From: JADJPG01 sp964491875
Lineage (GTDB): Bacteria > Verrucomicrobiota > Verrucomicrobiia > Limisphaerales > JADJPG01
Direction: 5' to 3'
Length of the DNA stretch: 64,000 nucleotides
Assembly (NCBI GenBank): GCA_964491875.1
Contig: CAZBIC010000037.1
Coordinates: forward strand, 1-64,000
Made by a program: the position numbers and the translations under genes. Positions 33,401 to 42,898 of this stretch are shown here, piece after piece. Position 1 is the first letter of the stretch. The number at the start of each line of letters is the position of its first letter. The notes beneath the pieces were generated by a model that saw nothing but the letters and a program-made list of their open reading frames with translations, did not search any database and was not told where the DNA came from.

Positions 33401-34965
33401 ATCTGGGTGCAGACATGAAATTGAAAGTGGTCACGGCCCTGTTTGTTTTGGTCGCTGCTACCTGCCGCGCCGGCCTCGACATCGCTCCGCTGCAGCAGCG
33501 GTTGAATCAAGGTCAGGCGCTGGAGGTTCGTGCAGAGTTCGAGCGTGCATTGACCAATGCCCCTACGAACCCCCACCTGCTCTACAATCGCGCGATCGCC
33601 TCGTACGCCGCGGGGCTTTACGAAGAAGCGTTGCTCGATCTCGATTTGGTGGAAAGCGCGCGGCCGCGTTCGCTGGCAAACAAAGCGCGCTTTCAGAAAG
33701 GCAATGCGGAGTTTCGCCTCGGACTGAACACAAGCACCAACGATATCGAGGCGACCATTTCGCGGTGGAAACAGTCCGTCTCCAGCTACGACTCCGTCCT
33801 GAAAGTGCAGCCTGACCACGCGGACGCGAAGAAGAACCACGACACCGTTCGCAAACTCCTGATCGATCTCGAGAAGAAGACCGCGCAGCAAAATCTCGAA
33901 CGCGGCCAGCAGAGGAATCAGCCTGCCGAGAAACGCATCCAGCAACTCCGGAGCGCGATGGAACAGTTCCACGACGTGACGGAGATGGCTCCTTCCGATC
34001 AGGAAGCCAAGGATGGCGAGCAGAAGGCGAAGGATTTGCTCGCTCAGGTGCTGGACGAAGAAGGCACGCGCAAGACCATGGCAAACCAGATGGTGATGCC
34101 GGCGCCGAACGAGCCCATGATCATGCGTCCCGACGTGAAGCAGGTGCAGGAAGGCGTGAACATGCTGGAGGACGCGCACGCGTTGAAGCCCGAGGACAAG
34201 CAGATCGAACAGCATCTGGATCAAGGACGTGAACGCCTCGCCAACGCACTCACCATGCAGGCGCAGATGTACATGGCCATCGAGCCGCGCATTCCCCGCG
34301 TGGATGACAAGCTCGGCATCCTCCGCATGGCGATGGAACAAGTGGAGAAGGCGCTCGAACAGAAACCGAATCACCAGCAGGCCCAGCAGACGCTCGAACA
34401 AATCAAACAACGGCTGGCGCAGCTTCATGAACAACAGGGCGACCAACTCGCGCAGCAGTCCGAGAACGCGCCGCTCGAACAGCAAGCGCAGAATCTCAGC
34501 ACGGCGCTCGATCATTTTCAACAGGCCAGCGCTCTCCAGCCACAGCAGCAGCAACTGCCGCAGAAGGCTCAGCAGACGCAGGAGAAGTTGGAACAGGCGC
34601 TCGAGCAACTCGGCGACAAATTGATGAAGAGCCCGAAGGACGGCGAATCGCTGGACGAACAAGCGATGCGCTTGCAGGGCGCGGAACAGGCGCTCAACGA
34701 ACTTCAGTCACTGAAGCCCTCACAAAAGACGGCGAAGAAGGCGCAGCAAGTCGGCGAAGAACTGGCCGAAGTCCGGCGTCAACTGGGCGAGAAGGGTCAG
34801 CCAGAGATGCCGCAACCCGGCGGTCCCGGGCAGCCGCCGATACCGACGCAGCCGCAGAACGATCCGCAGGCCATGCCGATGGATTCTCCGCCGAAGCTCG
34901 ACACGCCGGGCGTCAAGGGCCCGTACCAATCGCCCGCGATGAATCGCAATCTGCGCGATTACTAA
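33397..34965 (+). CDS. TPR protein with long Gln-rich helical region (Bat operon)
   Basis: 522 residues, starting at the ATG that overlaps the previous stop. A start six codons later (33415) would begin directly at the signal peptide MKLKVVTALFVLVAATCRA. Two or three TPR-like units follow (LTNAPTNPHLLYNRAIASYAAG). The larger part is a helical, Gln-rich region (about 160-460, with QLAQQSENAPLEQQAQNLST), and the C-terminus is Pro-rich (about 470-510). It occupies the BatE/BatC position. The Gln-rich part is unusual, and its role is unknown. Confidence 0.85.
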   Translation: MNLGADMKLKVVTALFVLVAATCRAGLDIAPLQQRLNQGQALEVRAEFERALTNAPTNPHLLYNRAIASYAAGLYEEALLDLDLVESARPRSLANKARFQKGNAEFRLGLNTSTNDIEATISRWKQSVSSYDSVLKVQPDHADAKKNHDTVRKLLIDLEKKTAQQNLERGQQRNQPAEKRIQQLRSAMEQFHDVTEMAPSDQEAKDGEQKAKDLLAQVLDEEGTRKTMANQMVMPAPNEPMIMRPDVKQVQEGVNMLEDAHALKPEDKQIEQHLDQGRERLANALTMQAQMYMAIEPRIPRVDDKLGILRMAMEQVEKALEQKPNHQQAQQTLEQIKQRLAQLHEQQGDQLAQQSENAPLEQQAQNLSTALDHFQQASALQPQQQQLPQKAQQTQEKLEQALEQLGDKLMKSPKDGESLDEQAMRLQGAEQALNELQSLKPSQKTAKKAQQVGEELAEVRRQLGEKGQPEMPQPGGPGQPPIPTQPQNDPQAMPMDSPPKLDTPGVKGPYQSPAMNRNLRDY

Positions 34966-35014
34966 ATCCGCAGCGGGCTTTACCGCGGACGAAACAGACC
35001 GCACTCTGTTCTCC

Positions 35015-36070
35015 ATGTCCGACGCACCTTCCGAGAAGCCCAAACGTCGTCCGCGCTACCGCGGCACGCACCCGCGGCAGTTCCACGAGAAATACAAGGA
35101 GCTTAACCCGCAGCGCTACTCCGACGACGTCGCGAAGATTCTGGCATCAGGAAAAACCCCGGCCGGAATGCATCGCTCAATCATGGTGCAGGAGATCTTG
35201 GAAGTGCTCGCGCCCAAGCCCGGAGAGATCGCCGTCGACGCGACGCTTGGCTACGGGGGGCATTCCGCGGAATTGCTCAAGGCGGTCCTGCCCGGTGGAA
35301 AACTCATCGCGCTCGACATCGATCCGATCGAACTGCCGAAGACGGAAGCGCGCCTGCGCGGGATGAACTTTCCGCCGGAGTCCCTGCTGATTCGCCGGAG
35401 CAACTTCGCCGGACTCGCGAAAGTTCTCACCGCCGAAGGCGTCCCGGGCGCGGATGTTATTCTTGCCGATCTGGGTCTGTCCTCGATGCAGATCGACGAT
35501 CCGACGCGGGGATTCACCTTCAAACGACCTGGGCCGCTGGACCTCCGCATGAACCCGCAACGCGGACAGCCGGCATCAACTTTTCTGCGATCGCTCAAAG
35601 CCCCCGAGCTGGCGCAATTACTCGAAGCCAACGCGGATGAGCCTTACGCGCAGACGATCGCGCGAGCAATTGTGGAGCATCAGCAACGCACGCCCATCGC
35701 CACCACGACGCAGCTGGCCGATCTCGTGACGAACACTCTGCGCGCGCAGCCGAATGCTCACGGTAAACAGGATTTTGACTTGTCCGTCCGGCGCGTCTTC
35801 CAAGCCCTTCGTATCGCTGTGAACGACGAGTTCGGTGCGCTCGATACATTCCTGCGTCTGCTGCCCAACTGCCTGAAGCCCGGCGGACGCGTGGCGATCC
35901 TCACCTTTCATTCCGGCGAAGATCGTCGCGTGAAACAGGCGTTCAAGGACGGCGCGCGCGCTGGCAGCTATTCCAGCATCGCCGACGAAGTGATCCGCCC
36001 TAGCTCCTCCGAGCTCCGGGATAACCCTCGTTCCGGCCCCGCCAAGCTCCGTTGGGCTGTCCGAAGTTGA
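35015..36070 (+). CDS. rsmH: 16S rRNA (cytosine(1402)-N4)-methyltransferase
   Basis: A 351-residue SAM-dependent methyltransferase that modifies C1402 in the ribosomal P site. The SAM motif is VDATLGYGGHSAELL (about 77-91) and other family motifs are LADLGLSSMQIDDPTRGFTF, LDLRMNPQ, VFQALRIAVNDE and ILTFHSGEDRRVKQAF. The N-terminal 50 residues are a basic extension (PKRRPRYRGTHPRQFHEKYKE) not found in most family members. mraZ and ftsI, its usual dcw-cluster neighbours, are absent, so it has moved out of that cluster here. Confidence 0.95.
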   Translation: MSDAPSEKPKRRPRYRGTHPRQFHEKYKELNPQRYSDDVAKILASGKTPAGMHRSIMVQEILEVLAPKPGEIAVDATLGYGGHSAELLKAVLPGGKLIALDIDPIELPKTEARLRGMNFPPESLLIRRSNFAGLAKVLTAEGVPGADVILADLGLSSMQIDDPTRGFTFKRPGPLDLRMNPQRGQPASTFLRSLKAPELAQLLEANADEPYAQTIARAIVEHQQRTPIATTTQLADLVTNTLRAQPNAHGKQDFDLSVRRVFQALRIAVNDEFGALDTFLRLLPNCLKPGGRVAILTFHSGEDRRVKQAFKDGARAGSYSSIADEVIRPSSSELRDNPRSGPAKLRWAVRS

Positions 36071-36118
36071 GTTTTGTTTGCAATTAAAACGATTCCCGGC
36101 AATCTCTGCCGCCAGAAC

Positions 36119-37108
36119 ATGATGTCTGATCCAGATTCAACCCCTTCTGGCGCACCCTCCCAAGGTCCGTCCTCCGCTCGTCGTCGTCGGTCCCGCGGCG
36201 GACGTGGTCGTGGACGCGGTGCTCGCCGAGGGCCACGCCCAAACCCCACCGGTGAAGCGCCTGCCAACGCGGCTGCTCCCGACAACGAAAACGAAGATCT
36301 TTCTCCCGAATCCGCTGTTGACGCTCCCGAAAACGGGTCTCCGTCCAACGAAGCTGATTCGGATAATGATTCTGATACCGTGCAGCAGCCGGACGAGGAA
36401 CGTTACTTCTCCGACTCGCCTGATTCCGGAGAGCAGCCTGCCGAACCAGCCGACGCCGCTTCCCGCGAGCCAGAGCAACGGCCTGAGCCGCCGCGCGAAG
36501 AACGTCATGCGCCGCCTCCGCCGCAACGCCCGTTTCACCCCGCCCAACCCGCGACCATCCGCAAGGCCGTCGATGAGGTGATGGATATCATCCGTTCACT
36601 GCGCGAATCGCTCGATCAACTCGACGAATTGCTCGAACTGCTCGAAGAAGCTGAACGCCAGAAGACGGCAGACGAACGCGAAATCGAGGCCCTCCATCAG
36701 CAGTTGCGCCGGTTTCAGCGTCCCGTGGATGAAATCCCCCGCCAGCGTCCGCCTCAGCAGCCGCTGCAGCCCCAGCATGGCGGTCAACGCGACCAGCGCC
36801 GGGACCAGCGGGACAACAGGGATAACCGCGACAATCGTGACCAACGCAATCCGCAGCGCGACCGCGGTCCGCGGGATCAACGTGATCAACGAGGCCCTCG
36901 CGACCGCCGCGACCAGCGCGATCAACGCGGCCCGCGTCCTGACGCGCCGCAAGGCCAGGTTCCAGCGGCGGCTTCGAATCCCGCTCCCGCTCCGGACATT
37001 GAACCTCGGGCCGAATCTACCGCTTCGGCGCCACCGGCACCGACTTCTCCTTCTGCGGAACCCTTGCCACCCACGGCTCATGGAAGCGACATCGGGGGTC
37101 CGAGCTGA
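36119..37108 (+). CDS. Low-complexity Arg/Gly- and Asp/Arg-rich protein
   Basis: About 329 residues from the ATG at 36119 (MMSDPDSTPSG). It has an RGG-like stretch (RRRRSRGGRGRGRGARRG), an acidic middle part (about 60-120), a helical segment (about 140-195, IRKAVDEVMDIIRSLRESL) and a long Gln-Arg-Asp repeat (DQRDQRGPRDRRDQR, about 220-290), with a Pro/Ala-rich tail. The composition suggests an RNA-binding or condensate-forming protein, but no domain is recognised. It overlaps the S4-domain gene by 29 nt, so the two are probably co-translated. Confidence 0.65.
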   Translation: MMSDPDSTPSGAPSQGPSSARRRRSRGGRGRGRGARRGPRPNPTGEAPANAAAPDNENEDLSPESAVDAPENGSPSNEADSDNDSDTVQQPDEERYFSDSPDSGEQPAEPADAASREPEQRPEPPREERHAPPPPQRPFHPAQPATIRKAVDEVMDIIRSLRESLDQLDELLELLEEAERQKTADEREIEALHQQLRRFQRPVDEIPRQRPPQQPLQPQHGGQRDQRRDQRDNRDNRDNRDQRNPQRDRGPRDQRDQRGPRDRRDQRDQRGPRPDAPQGQVPAAASNPAPAPDIEPRAESTASAPPAPTSPSAEPLPPTAHGSDIGGPS

Positions 37109-37469
37109 TCGCTGGCTCTGGGCGGTCCGACTCTACAAAACCCGCAGCCTGGCAGGAGCTGCCTGCGATGCGGGCCACGTGAAGATCAACGGTCACCCTT
37201 GCAAACCGGCGCGGACTGTCCGCGTCGGCGATGTCCTTACGGCATTGACGGGCGACATCCACCGGACCGTCAAGGTCACTGGCGTGCTCGAGAACCGGAT
37301 TGGCGCGAAGCTCGTCGCCAAATACCTCGAGGACCTCACCCCGGCTTCGGAATACGAAAAGCCGCGGGAGAAACAGTTCGCTCCTATCGGGCTTCGCGCA
37401 AAAGGCGCCGGCCGGCCGACCAAGAAAGATCGAAGAATGCTCGGCAGCTTCTTCGGCCTTGAAGAATAG
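37080..37469 (+). CDS. S4-domain RNA-binding protein, Hsp15-like
   Basis: 129 residues from the ATG at 37080 (MEATSGVRADRWLWAVRLYKT). The S4 core is clear: VRADRWLWAVRLYKTRSLAGAACDAGHVKINGH, then PARTVRVGDVL. The C-terminus is basic (GRPTKKDRRM). Hsp15-type proteins rescue stalled 50S subunits carrying nascent tRNA. The start overlaps the preceding gene by 29 nt; longer frames lack homology. A pseudouridine synthase follows 17 bp downstream, suggesting an RNA-handling operon. Confidence 0.9.
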   Translation: MEATSGVRADRWLWAVRLYKTRSLAGAACDAGHVKINGHPCKPARTVRVGDVLTALTGDIHRTVKVTGVLENRIGAKLVAKYLEDLTPASEYEKPREKQFAPIGLRAKGAGRPTKKDRRMLGSFFGLEE

Positions 37470-37486
37470 CGCGGTCCAGAATTCCA

Positions 37487-38227
37487 GTGTCCAGACCCAA
37501 CCACATTGAACTCGGAGACGGGACCATCATCCCGATTCTCCACGAAGACCGATCCGTCATCGCGATCGACAAGCCGCCCGGCTGGATGCTCGTTCCGCAT
37601 TCGTGGCAGAAGACGAACCGAAATCTTCAGGCCGCCATCGTTTCCTCCATTGGCGCCGGGAATTTCTGGGCGCGTTCGCGGAGCCTGAAATTCCTCCGCT
37701 ACGTTCACCGGCTGGATGCGGAAACCAGCGGCGTGTTGCTCTTCGCCCGCAGCTACGGCGCGGTCGAGACCTTCAGCCGCCTGTTCGAATCCCGCCAGAT
37801 GGCCAAGGCCTACCTCGTCGTCGCCCACGGCGTTCCGCGCGAGGACGAATGGATTTGCGAGGAGCCGATCGGCCAGGACACGCGGCGGATTGGGCGGATG
37901 AAAATCGACCGACTCGAAGGCAAGCCCGCTGAAACTCGTTTTCGTGTGCTCGAACGCGGCACCAAAACCTGCCTGCTCGAAGCACAGCCCATCACTGGTC
38001 GCACCCACCAGATTCGCGTTCACCTGCTCGCCACCGGTCACCCGGTCGTCGGCGACGATCTCTACGGTCCGGGCGCCAGGGCCGCCGCGCGCGACCGGGC
38101 CAGTCTCGGCCTGCGCTCCATCTTTCTCGGCTACAAAGATCCCTTCACGCAAAAGACGGTGCGCATTGAGGCACCTGCTGGAGATTTCGTGAAGGAGTTC
38201 GGCTTCTCGCCACCACCGGCGAACTAG
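37487..38227 (+). CDS. RluA-family pseudouridine synthase
   Basis: A 246-residue enzyme starting at a GTG at 37487 (VSRPNHIELGDGT). The catalytic motif is VHRLDAETSGVLLFARS (Asp near residue 77), preceded by DRSVIAIDKPPGWMLVPH and followed by KAYLVVAHGVP, KTCLLEAQPITGRTHQIRVHLLATGHPVVGDDLYG. These mark the RluA group, which acts on rRNA or tRNA. The N-terminal S4 domain is absent; the separate S4 protein just upstream is a different gene. The exact target cannot be read from sequence. Confidence 0.93.
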   Translation: MSRPNHIELGDGTIIPILHEDRSVIAIDKPPGWMLVPHSWQKTNRNLQAAIVSSIGAGNFWARSRSLKFLRYVHRLDAETSGVLLFARSYGAVETFSRLFESRQMAKAYLVVAHGVPREDEWICEEPIGQDTRRIGRMKIDRLEGKPAETRFRVLERGTKTCLLEAQPITGRTHQIRVHLLATGHPVVGDDLYGPGARAAARDRASLGLRSIFLGYKDPFTQKTVRIEAPAGDFVKEFGFSPPPAN

Positions 38228-38268
38228 CCGCGTTTGCATTCCGTAGTGCGCGTCTCCACACTCTCCGC

Positions 38269-39321
38269 GTGTCGTCCCTGCCGTTCGCCTACGTCCGCGG
38301 CGCGATTCATCTTCCCGAACTCGCGCTCTGGCTGGATGCCCACGAAGCCCGTCCTCACGGCGAACGCGTCTTCGTCAGCCACGCCCATTCCGATCACACC
38401 GCCTCGCACCGCGAAATCATCGCCACCGAAGCCACGCGGCGCCTGATGCAAACCCGCCTCGGCGGCAAACGCGTCGAACACATCCTGCCGTTCGGTGAAA
38501 CGCGCGCCTTCGACGAACCAAGATCGCGTTACGAGATTACCCTGCTGCCCGCCGGTCACATTCTTGGCAGCGCCATGTCCCTCGTGAAATGGCACGCCGG
38601 TTCCCTGCTCTACACCGGAGACTTCAAACTCCGGCCCGGACTGTCCGCGGAAGTCTGTGATCCCACGCTCGCGCACGACTGCGACTGGTTGATCATGGAA
38701 ACCACCTTCGGCCGGCCGCAGTATTCGTTTCCGCCGTCCACCGAAACGCGGCGCGACATCGTGCAATTCTGCCGCGAGACGCTCGCCGCGGGTGACACCG
38801 CGGTGTTGCTCGGTTATTCCCTCGGACGCGCGCAGGAGCTGCTTCGAACGTTGAGCGATGCGAATCTGCCCATCGTCGTCCACCGCACCGTCCAGCAAAT
38901 GACACGAACCTACCAGGAACTGGGCTGGGAATTTCCCGCCCACGAACTGCTGACGGACGACGCCATCGAACGAAAGGTTGTCATCTGTCCCTCGAACGGA
39001 CTCAAGACCGTGCGCCCACGAATCGTGGGCAACGCCCGCATCGCCGTCATCACCGGCTGGGCCATGGATCGCAACTGTCGCTTCCGGTACCAGGCCGAAG
39101 CTGCGTTCCCACTGAGCGACCACGCGGATCATCCTGAGCTGATCGAATTCGTCCGCCGCGTGAATCCCAAGCAGGTGTTCACCGTGCACGGATTCGCTTC
39201 GGAGTTTGCGCAAACCCTCCGCGACCTTGGCTACGATGCGCGCGCGTTAAGCGAGAACGATCAGCTCCAGTTTGCTCTCGGCGATCGCAGCCACCAGCTA
39301 GGACTGGACGACCGGCGCTGA
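38269..39321 (+). CDS. Metallo-beta-lactamase-fold exonuclease-like protein
   Basis: A 350-residue protein starting at a GTG. Motif II of the MBL fold is HAHSDH (about 38-43), and the other ligands are in LPAGHILGSAMSL and LYTGDF. A TTFGR motif follows, then LLGYSLGRAQELL, FPLSDHADHPEL and FTVHGFASEF, as in the beta-CASP/exonuclease group (COG1236) related to mRNA 3'-processing factors and LigD-associated nucleases. The substrate is probably RNA or DNA. No ligase gene is visible nearby. Confidence 0.9.
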   Translation: MSSLPFAYVRGAIHLPELALWLDAHEARPHGERVFVSHAHSDHTASHREIIATEATRRLMQTRLGGKRVEHILPFGETRAFDEPRSRYEITLLPAGHILGSAMSLVKWHAGSLLYTGDFKLRPGLSAEVCDPTLAHDCDWLIMETTFGRPQYSFPPSTETRRDIVQFCRETLAAGDTAVLLGYSLGRAQELLRTLSDANLPIVVHRTVQQMTRTYQELGWEFPAHELLTDDAIERKVVICPSNGLKTVRPRIVGNARIAVITGWAMDRNCRFRYQAEAAFPLSDHADHPELIEFVRRVNPKQVFTVHGFASEFAQTLRDLGYDARALSENDQLQFALGDRSHQLGLDDRR

Positions 39322-39357
39322 AGTGGAGTTTGATTCGCCCATCAATCCATTCATCGC

Positions 39358-40353
39358 ATGAACCGCCTTTTAATCTTCAGTCTCCTGCGCCACCTCGCGT
39401 GTCTCTTCGCAGTCACTACTTCCATCCATGCCGCGGAGGAAAACCCCACCTTTGCGGAACGCCTCGGCTGGAAGGCAGGTCAAGTCGTCGTCATTCTTCA
39501 CGTGGACGACGTCGGCATGTCGCGTCCGTCGAATCTCGGCGCCATCGAATCCGTGGAGCAAGGCGTCGCCACCTCGTGGGCCGTCATGATGCCCTGCCCT
39601 TGGGTGCCAGATATCGGGCACTACCTGAAGAAACATCCGGAGATCGACAGCGGCCTGCATCTCACGCTGACCTCGGAATGGGCGCCCTATCGCTGGGGGC
39701 CAGTCGCCGGCAAGTCGCGCGTGCCCGGACTAGTCGACCCGGAAGGCTGCCTCTGGCGCAATGTCGCTGGCGTCATCGCCAAAGGCACTGCGGACGAAAT
39801 TGAAATCGAGATTCGCGCGCAGATCGATCGAGCGCAAACCATGGGCCTTCCGATCACACATCTCGATTCCCACATGGGAACGTTGTTCGCGCGGGCCGAC
39901 TACTTCGAACGCTTCGCGAAGGTCGGAATCGAGTTCAAGATTCCCATTCTCGCCATCGGCGGCCACGCCACGTATGCCAAACAGGAGAACGGTGACGGCC
40001 TGAAAAAGCTGGGCGCCTGGATTCCGAAGATTTGGAACTCCGGCCTCCCGGTGCTGGACGATCTGCACACTGGTTCCTACGGCTGGAAGGCCGACGAAAA
40101 GCCAGAACGGTTGCTGGCGCTGCTCAAGGATTTGAAACCGGGCGTCACCGAGATCCTGTTCCATGCGTCGCGGCCCACTGAAGACTTCCCCATCATCACC
40201 GGCTCCAGCGAATCGCGGTTCGGCGATCTGAAAGCCCTGACCGATCCCCGGGTGAAGACTTTGATTCAGCAAAAAGGAATCGTTCTCACAACGTGGAAGG
40301 AATTGATGGCACGCCGTCAGAAAGCCGCTCCGATGGCTGACACCGCCCGCTGA
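39358..40353 (+). CDS. ChbG/YdjC-type carbohydrate deacetylase, secreted
   Basis: A 331-residue protein with an N-terminal signal peptide (MNRLLIFSLLRHLACLFAVTTSIHA). The YdjC/ChbG polysaccharide deacetylase fold is shown by LHVDDVGMSRPSN (catalytic and metal Asp), EIDSGLHLTLTSEWAPYRWG, GLPITHLDSHMGTLF (two metal His) and TEILFHASRPTED. E. coli ChbG deacetylates chitooligosaccharides; a secreted relative may act on other N-acetylated or O-acetylated sugars. It lies alone between the MBL gene and hom. Confidence 0.9.
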   Translation: MNRLLIFSLLRHLACLFAVTTSIHAAEENPTFAERLGWKAGQVVVILHVDDVGMSRPSNLGAIESVEQGVATSWAVMMPCPWVPDIGHYLKKHPEIDSGLHLTLTSEWAPYRWGPVAGKSRVPGLVDPEGCLWRNVAGVIAKGTADEIEIEIRAQIDRAQTMGLPITHLDSHMGTLFARADYFERFAKVGIEFKIPILAIGGHATYAKQENGDGLKKLGAWIPKIWNSGLPVLDDLHTGSYGWKADEKPERLLALLKDLKPGVTEILFHASRPTEDFPIITGSSESRFGDLKALTDPRVKTLIQQKGIVLTTWKELMARRQKAAPMADTAR

Positions 40354-40523
40354 GCGCAAAACAAAACGGCCCGCGAATGTGCCGAGCGCTGTGAGGTTGA
40401 TTGCCAGTTCAGGCAGTCTGCATGTCGACTGCCTGCGGTGATCGTTGCGTTCTTCCGCCGCCGTTCAACTTCCAAAAAGAAATTGTCGTTAAAGCTGATT
40501 GTCGGCAATCTACGCGCTCATTT

Positions 40524-41828
40524 ATGCGGCAAGTGAACTTGGGAATCATCGGTGGCGGCACGGTCGGCGGCGGCGTTTATCAAGCCGTCGGTCGCAATGG
40601 CGCCCTGATGGCCTCACGCCTGGGCATCGGCCTGCGCGTGGTGGGCATGGCGGTGCGCGATCTGAAGAAAAAACGCGCCGTCGCAATTCCCCGCAGCATC
40701 CTCACCACTGATTGGGCCGCCGTCGTCAATAATCCCAAGGTCGACCTCGTCGTCGAATTGATGGGCGGCACCACCATCGCGCGGCAAGTGGTGCTCGCGG
40801 CGCTTCGGCTTGGCAAGCCGGTGGTCACCGCCAACAAAGCCCTGCTCTCCGCGCACGGCGAGGAACTCTTCGAGGCCGCGCAACGTCATGGCACGAATCT
40901 TTACTACGAGGCGAGCGTCGCCGGTGGTATTCCGATCATCAAAGTCCTGCGTGAAGGCTTGATCGGTAACCGCATCACCCGCCTGTACGGAATCGTCAAC
41001 GGCACCTGCAATTATATCCTCACGCGCATGAAGCAGGAAGGCGCGGACTTTGCGGATGTGCTCGCGGACGCCCAGCGACTTGGTTATGCCGAGACGCCGC
41101 CGGACCTCGACATCGACGGCCATGACGCCGCTCACAAAATCGGGATTCTCGCGTCGCTCGCGCACGGGTTTTGGGTGAATCCGAAGAAGATTTACGTCGA
41201 AGGCATCCGCGGTGTCAGCGCGCAGGACATCGCCATCGCCTCGCATCTCGGTTACACGATCAAACTCCTCGGCATCGTGAAACGCGCAGGCTCCGCACCG
41301 AGCATTCAGGTCTCCGTTTATCCTTCACTCGTCCCGAACTCGCACGTTCTCGCCAGCGTCAACGGAGTCTTCAATGCCGTCTACGTCCGCGGCGACGTTG
41401 TCGGCGACACGCTTTACTACGGACGCGGCGCCGGCCAGGACGCCACCGCCAGCGCCGTGCTCAGCGATCTCGCGGACGCCGCGCTCGACTTGAAGTGCGG
41501 CACTCGCAGTCGCATTCCTCCTTTCGTCCCACACGAACGCGATGGCGATGTATCGCCGATTGCAGAAGTGTGCTGCCGCTATTATCTGCGCCTGAGTGTT
41601 GTTGACCGCCCTGGCACCCTCGCCAAGATCGCGGCGATTCTGGCCGAGGCGAAGATTGGTATTTCGTCCGTCGTCCAACCAGAGAATCGCGATGGCGACA
41701 GCGTGCCGCTGATTCTCATGACCCATGACGCGACCAACGCCGCGATGTCGAAGGCGCTGGCCAAGATTGCGAAACTCAACGTCGTCAAAGCGGCGCCGGT
41801 GATGGTTCGCGTGGAAAATTTCGAATGA
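40524..41828 (+). CDS. hom: Homoserine dehydrogenase
   Basis: 434 residues from the ATG at 40524 (MRQVNLGIIGGGTVGGGVYQ). The NAD(P)-binding loop is GIIGGGTVGGG; catalytic-domain motifs are VVELMGGTT, VVTANKALLS, YEASVAGGIPIIKVLREGL, NGTCNYILTRM, DAQRLGYAE and DLDIDGHDAAHK. The C-terminus has an ACT domain (LRLSVVDRPGTLAKIAAILA), expected to give threonine feedback control. It catalyses aspartate semialdehyde to homoserine. The stop overlaps thrC by 4 nt. Upstream in-frame codons to 40401 lack homology. Confidence 0.97.
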   Translation: MRQVNLGIIGGGTVGGGVYQAVGRNGALMASRLGIGLRVVGMAVRDLKKKRAVAIPRSILTTDWAAVVNNPKVDLVVELMGGTTIARQVVLAALRLGKPVVTANKALLSAHGEELFEAAQRHGTNLYYEASVAGGIPIIKVLREGLIGNRITRLYGIVNGTCNYILTRMKQEGADFADVLADAQRLGYAETPPDLDIDGHDAAHKIGILASLAHGFWVNPKKIYVEGIRGVSAQDIAIASHLGYTIKLLGIVKRAGSAPSIQVSVYPSLVPNSHVLASVNGVFNAVYVRGDVVGDTLYYGRGAGQDATASAVLSDLADAALDLKCGTRSRIPPFVPHERDGDVSPIAEVCCRYYLRLSVVDRPGTLAKIAAILAEAKIGISSVVQPENRDGDSVPLILMTHDATNAAMSKALAKIAKLNVVKAAPVMVRVENFE

Positions 41829-42898
41829 ACGCAACAAGCTCCCCCTGGCCCGGCGTGATTCGCCGCTACGCCGAATATCTTCCTGTCACCGCGGAGACGC
41901 CCATCGTCACGCTGCTCGAAGGCAACACGCCGCTGATTCCCGCGCCGAACTTCGTTGAAGCCATCGGCGGCAAGTTCCAGCTCTTCCTCAAATACGAGGC
42001 GCTGAATCCGACGTGCTCGTTCAAGGATCGCGGCATGACCATGGCCGTTTCGAAGGCCAAGGAACGCGGCGCCGAAGTCGTCATCTGCGCCAGCACCGGC
42101 AACACCTCCGCCAGCGCCGCCGCCTACGCCGCGCGCGCGAAGATGAAATGCGTGGTGCTGCTCCCGCATGGCAAAATTGCCCAGGGCAAGCTCGCGCAGG
42201 CGCTCATGTACGGCGCGACCACCATTTCCATCGAGGGCAACTTCGACGAAGCGCTGCGCATCGTTCGCGAGCTCGGCGAAACCGGCAAAGTGGAAGTCGT
42301 CAACAGCGTGAACCCGGTGCGCATTGAAGGGCAGAAGACGGCGGCGTTCGAGATTTGCGACGCGCTTGGCGACGCGCCGGACTTTCATTTCCTCCCCGTC
42401 GGAAACGCCGGCAACATCACGGCCTACTGGCGCGGCTACAAGGAGTATCACGCTGCCGAGAAGTCCGACACGCTGCCGAAGATGTTCGGCTTCCAAGCCG
42501 CCGGCGCCGCGCCGATCGTCGATGGACATCCCATCGAGAATCCACAGACCGTCGCCACCGCGATTCGCATCGGCAACCCGGCCAGCTGGCAGGGCGCGAC
42601 CGACGCCGTGAAGGAATCGGAAGGCCACATCGGCAAGGTGACTGACGAGGAGATCCTCGCCGCTTACAAGATGATCGCCCGCACTGAGGGCGTCTTCGTG
42701 GAACCCGCGTGCGCGGCGCCGCTCGCCGGATTGATCAAGGCCGTCCAGGCCGGTCTAATTCCTGAAGGCAGCTTGATCACTGCGACAATGACCGGGCACG
42801 GCTTGAAGGATCCCGACACGGCCATCAGCGCCGCCGGCTTTTCGCCGACCGTCGTTCCCGCGACCAAGGAAGCGGTGATGAAGGTTATCGGGCTGTGA
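41825..42898 (+). CDS. thrC: Threonine synthase
   Basis: A 357-residue PLP enzyme. The PLP lysine lies in LNPTCSFKDRGMTMAVSKA (about residue 62), then CASTGNTSASAAAYAA, a phosphate-binding GNAGNITAYWRGY loop and EPACAAPLAGL. It converts O-phosphohomoserine to threonine. The gene overlaps hom by ATGA, and its own stop overlaps the next start by GTGA, so hom-thrC-decarboxylase is a tight operon. A homoserine kinase gene is not in view. Confidence 0.97.
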   Translation: MNATSSPWPGVIRRYAEYLPVTAETPIVTLLEGNTPLIPAPNFVEAIGGKFQLFLKYEALNPTCSFKDRGMTMAVSKAKERGAEVVICASTGNTSASAAAYAARAKMKCVVLLPHGKIAQGKLAQALMYGATTISIEGNFDEALRIVRELGETGKVEVVNSVNPVRIEGQKTAAFEICDALGDAPDFHFLPVGNAGNITAYWRGYKEYHAAEKSDTLPKMFGFQAAGAAPIVDGHPIENPQTVATAIRIGNPASWQGATDAVKESEGHIGKVTDEEILAAYKMIARTEGVFVEPACAAPLAGLIKAVQAGLIPEGSLITATMTGHGLKDPDTAISAAGFSPTVVPATKEAVMKVIGL

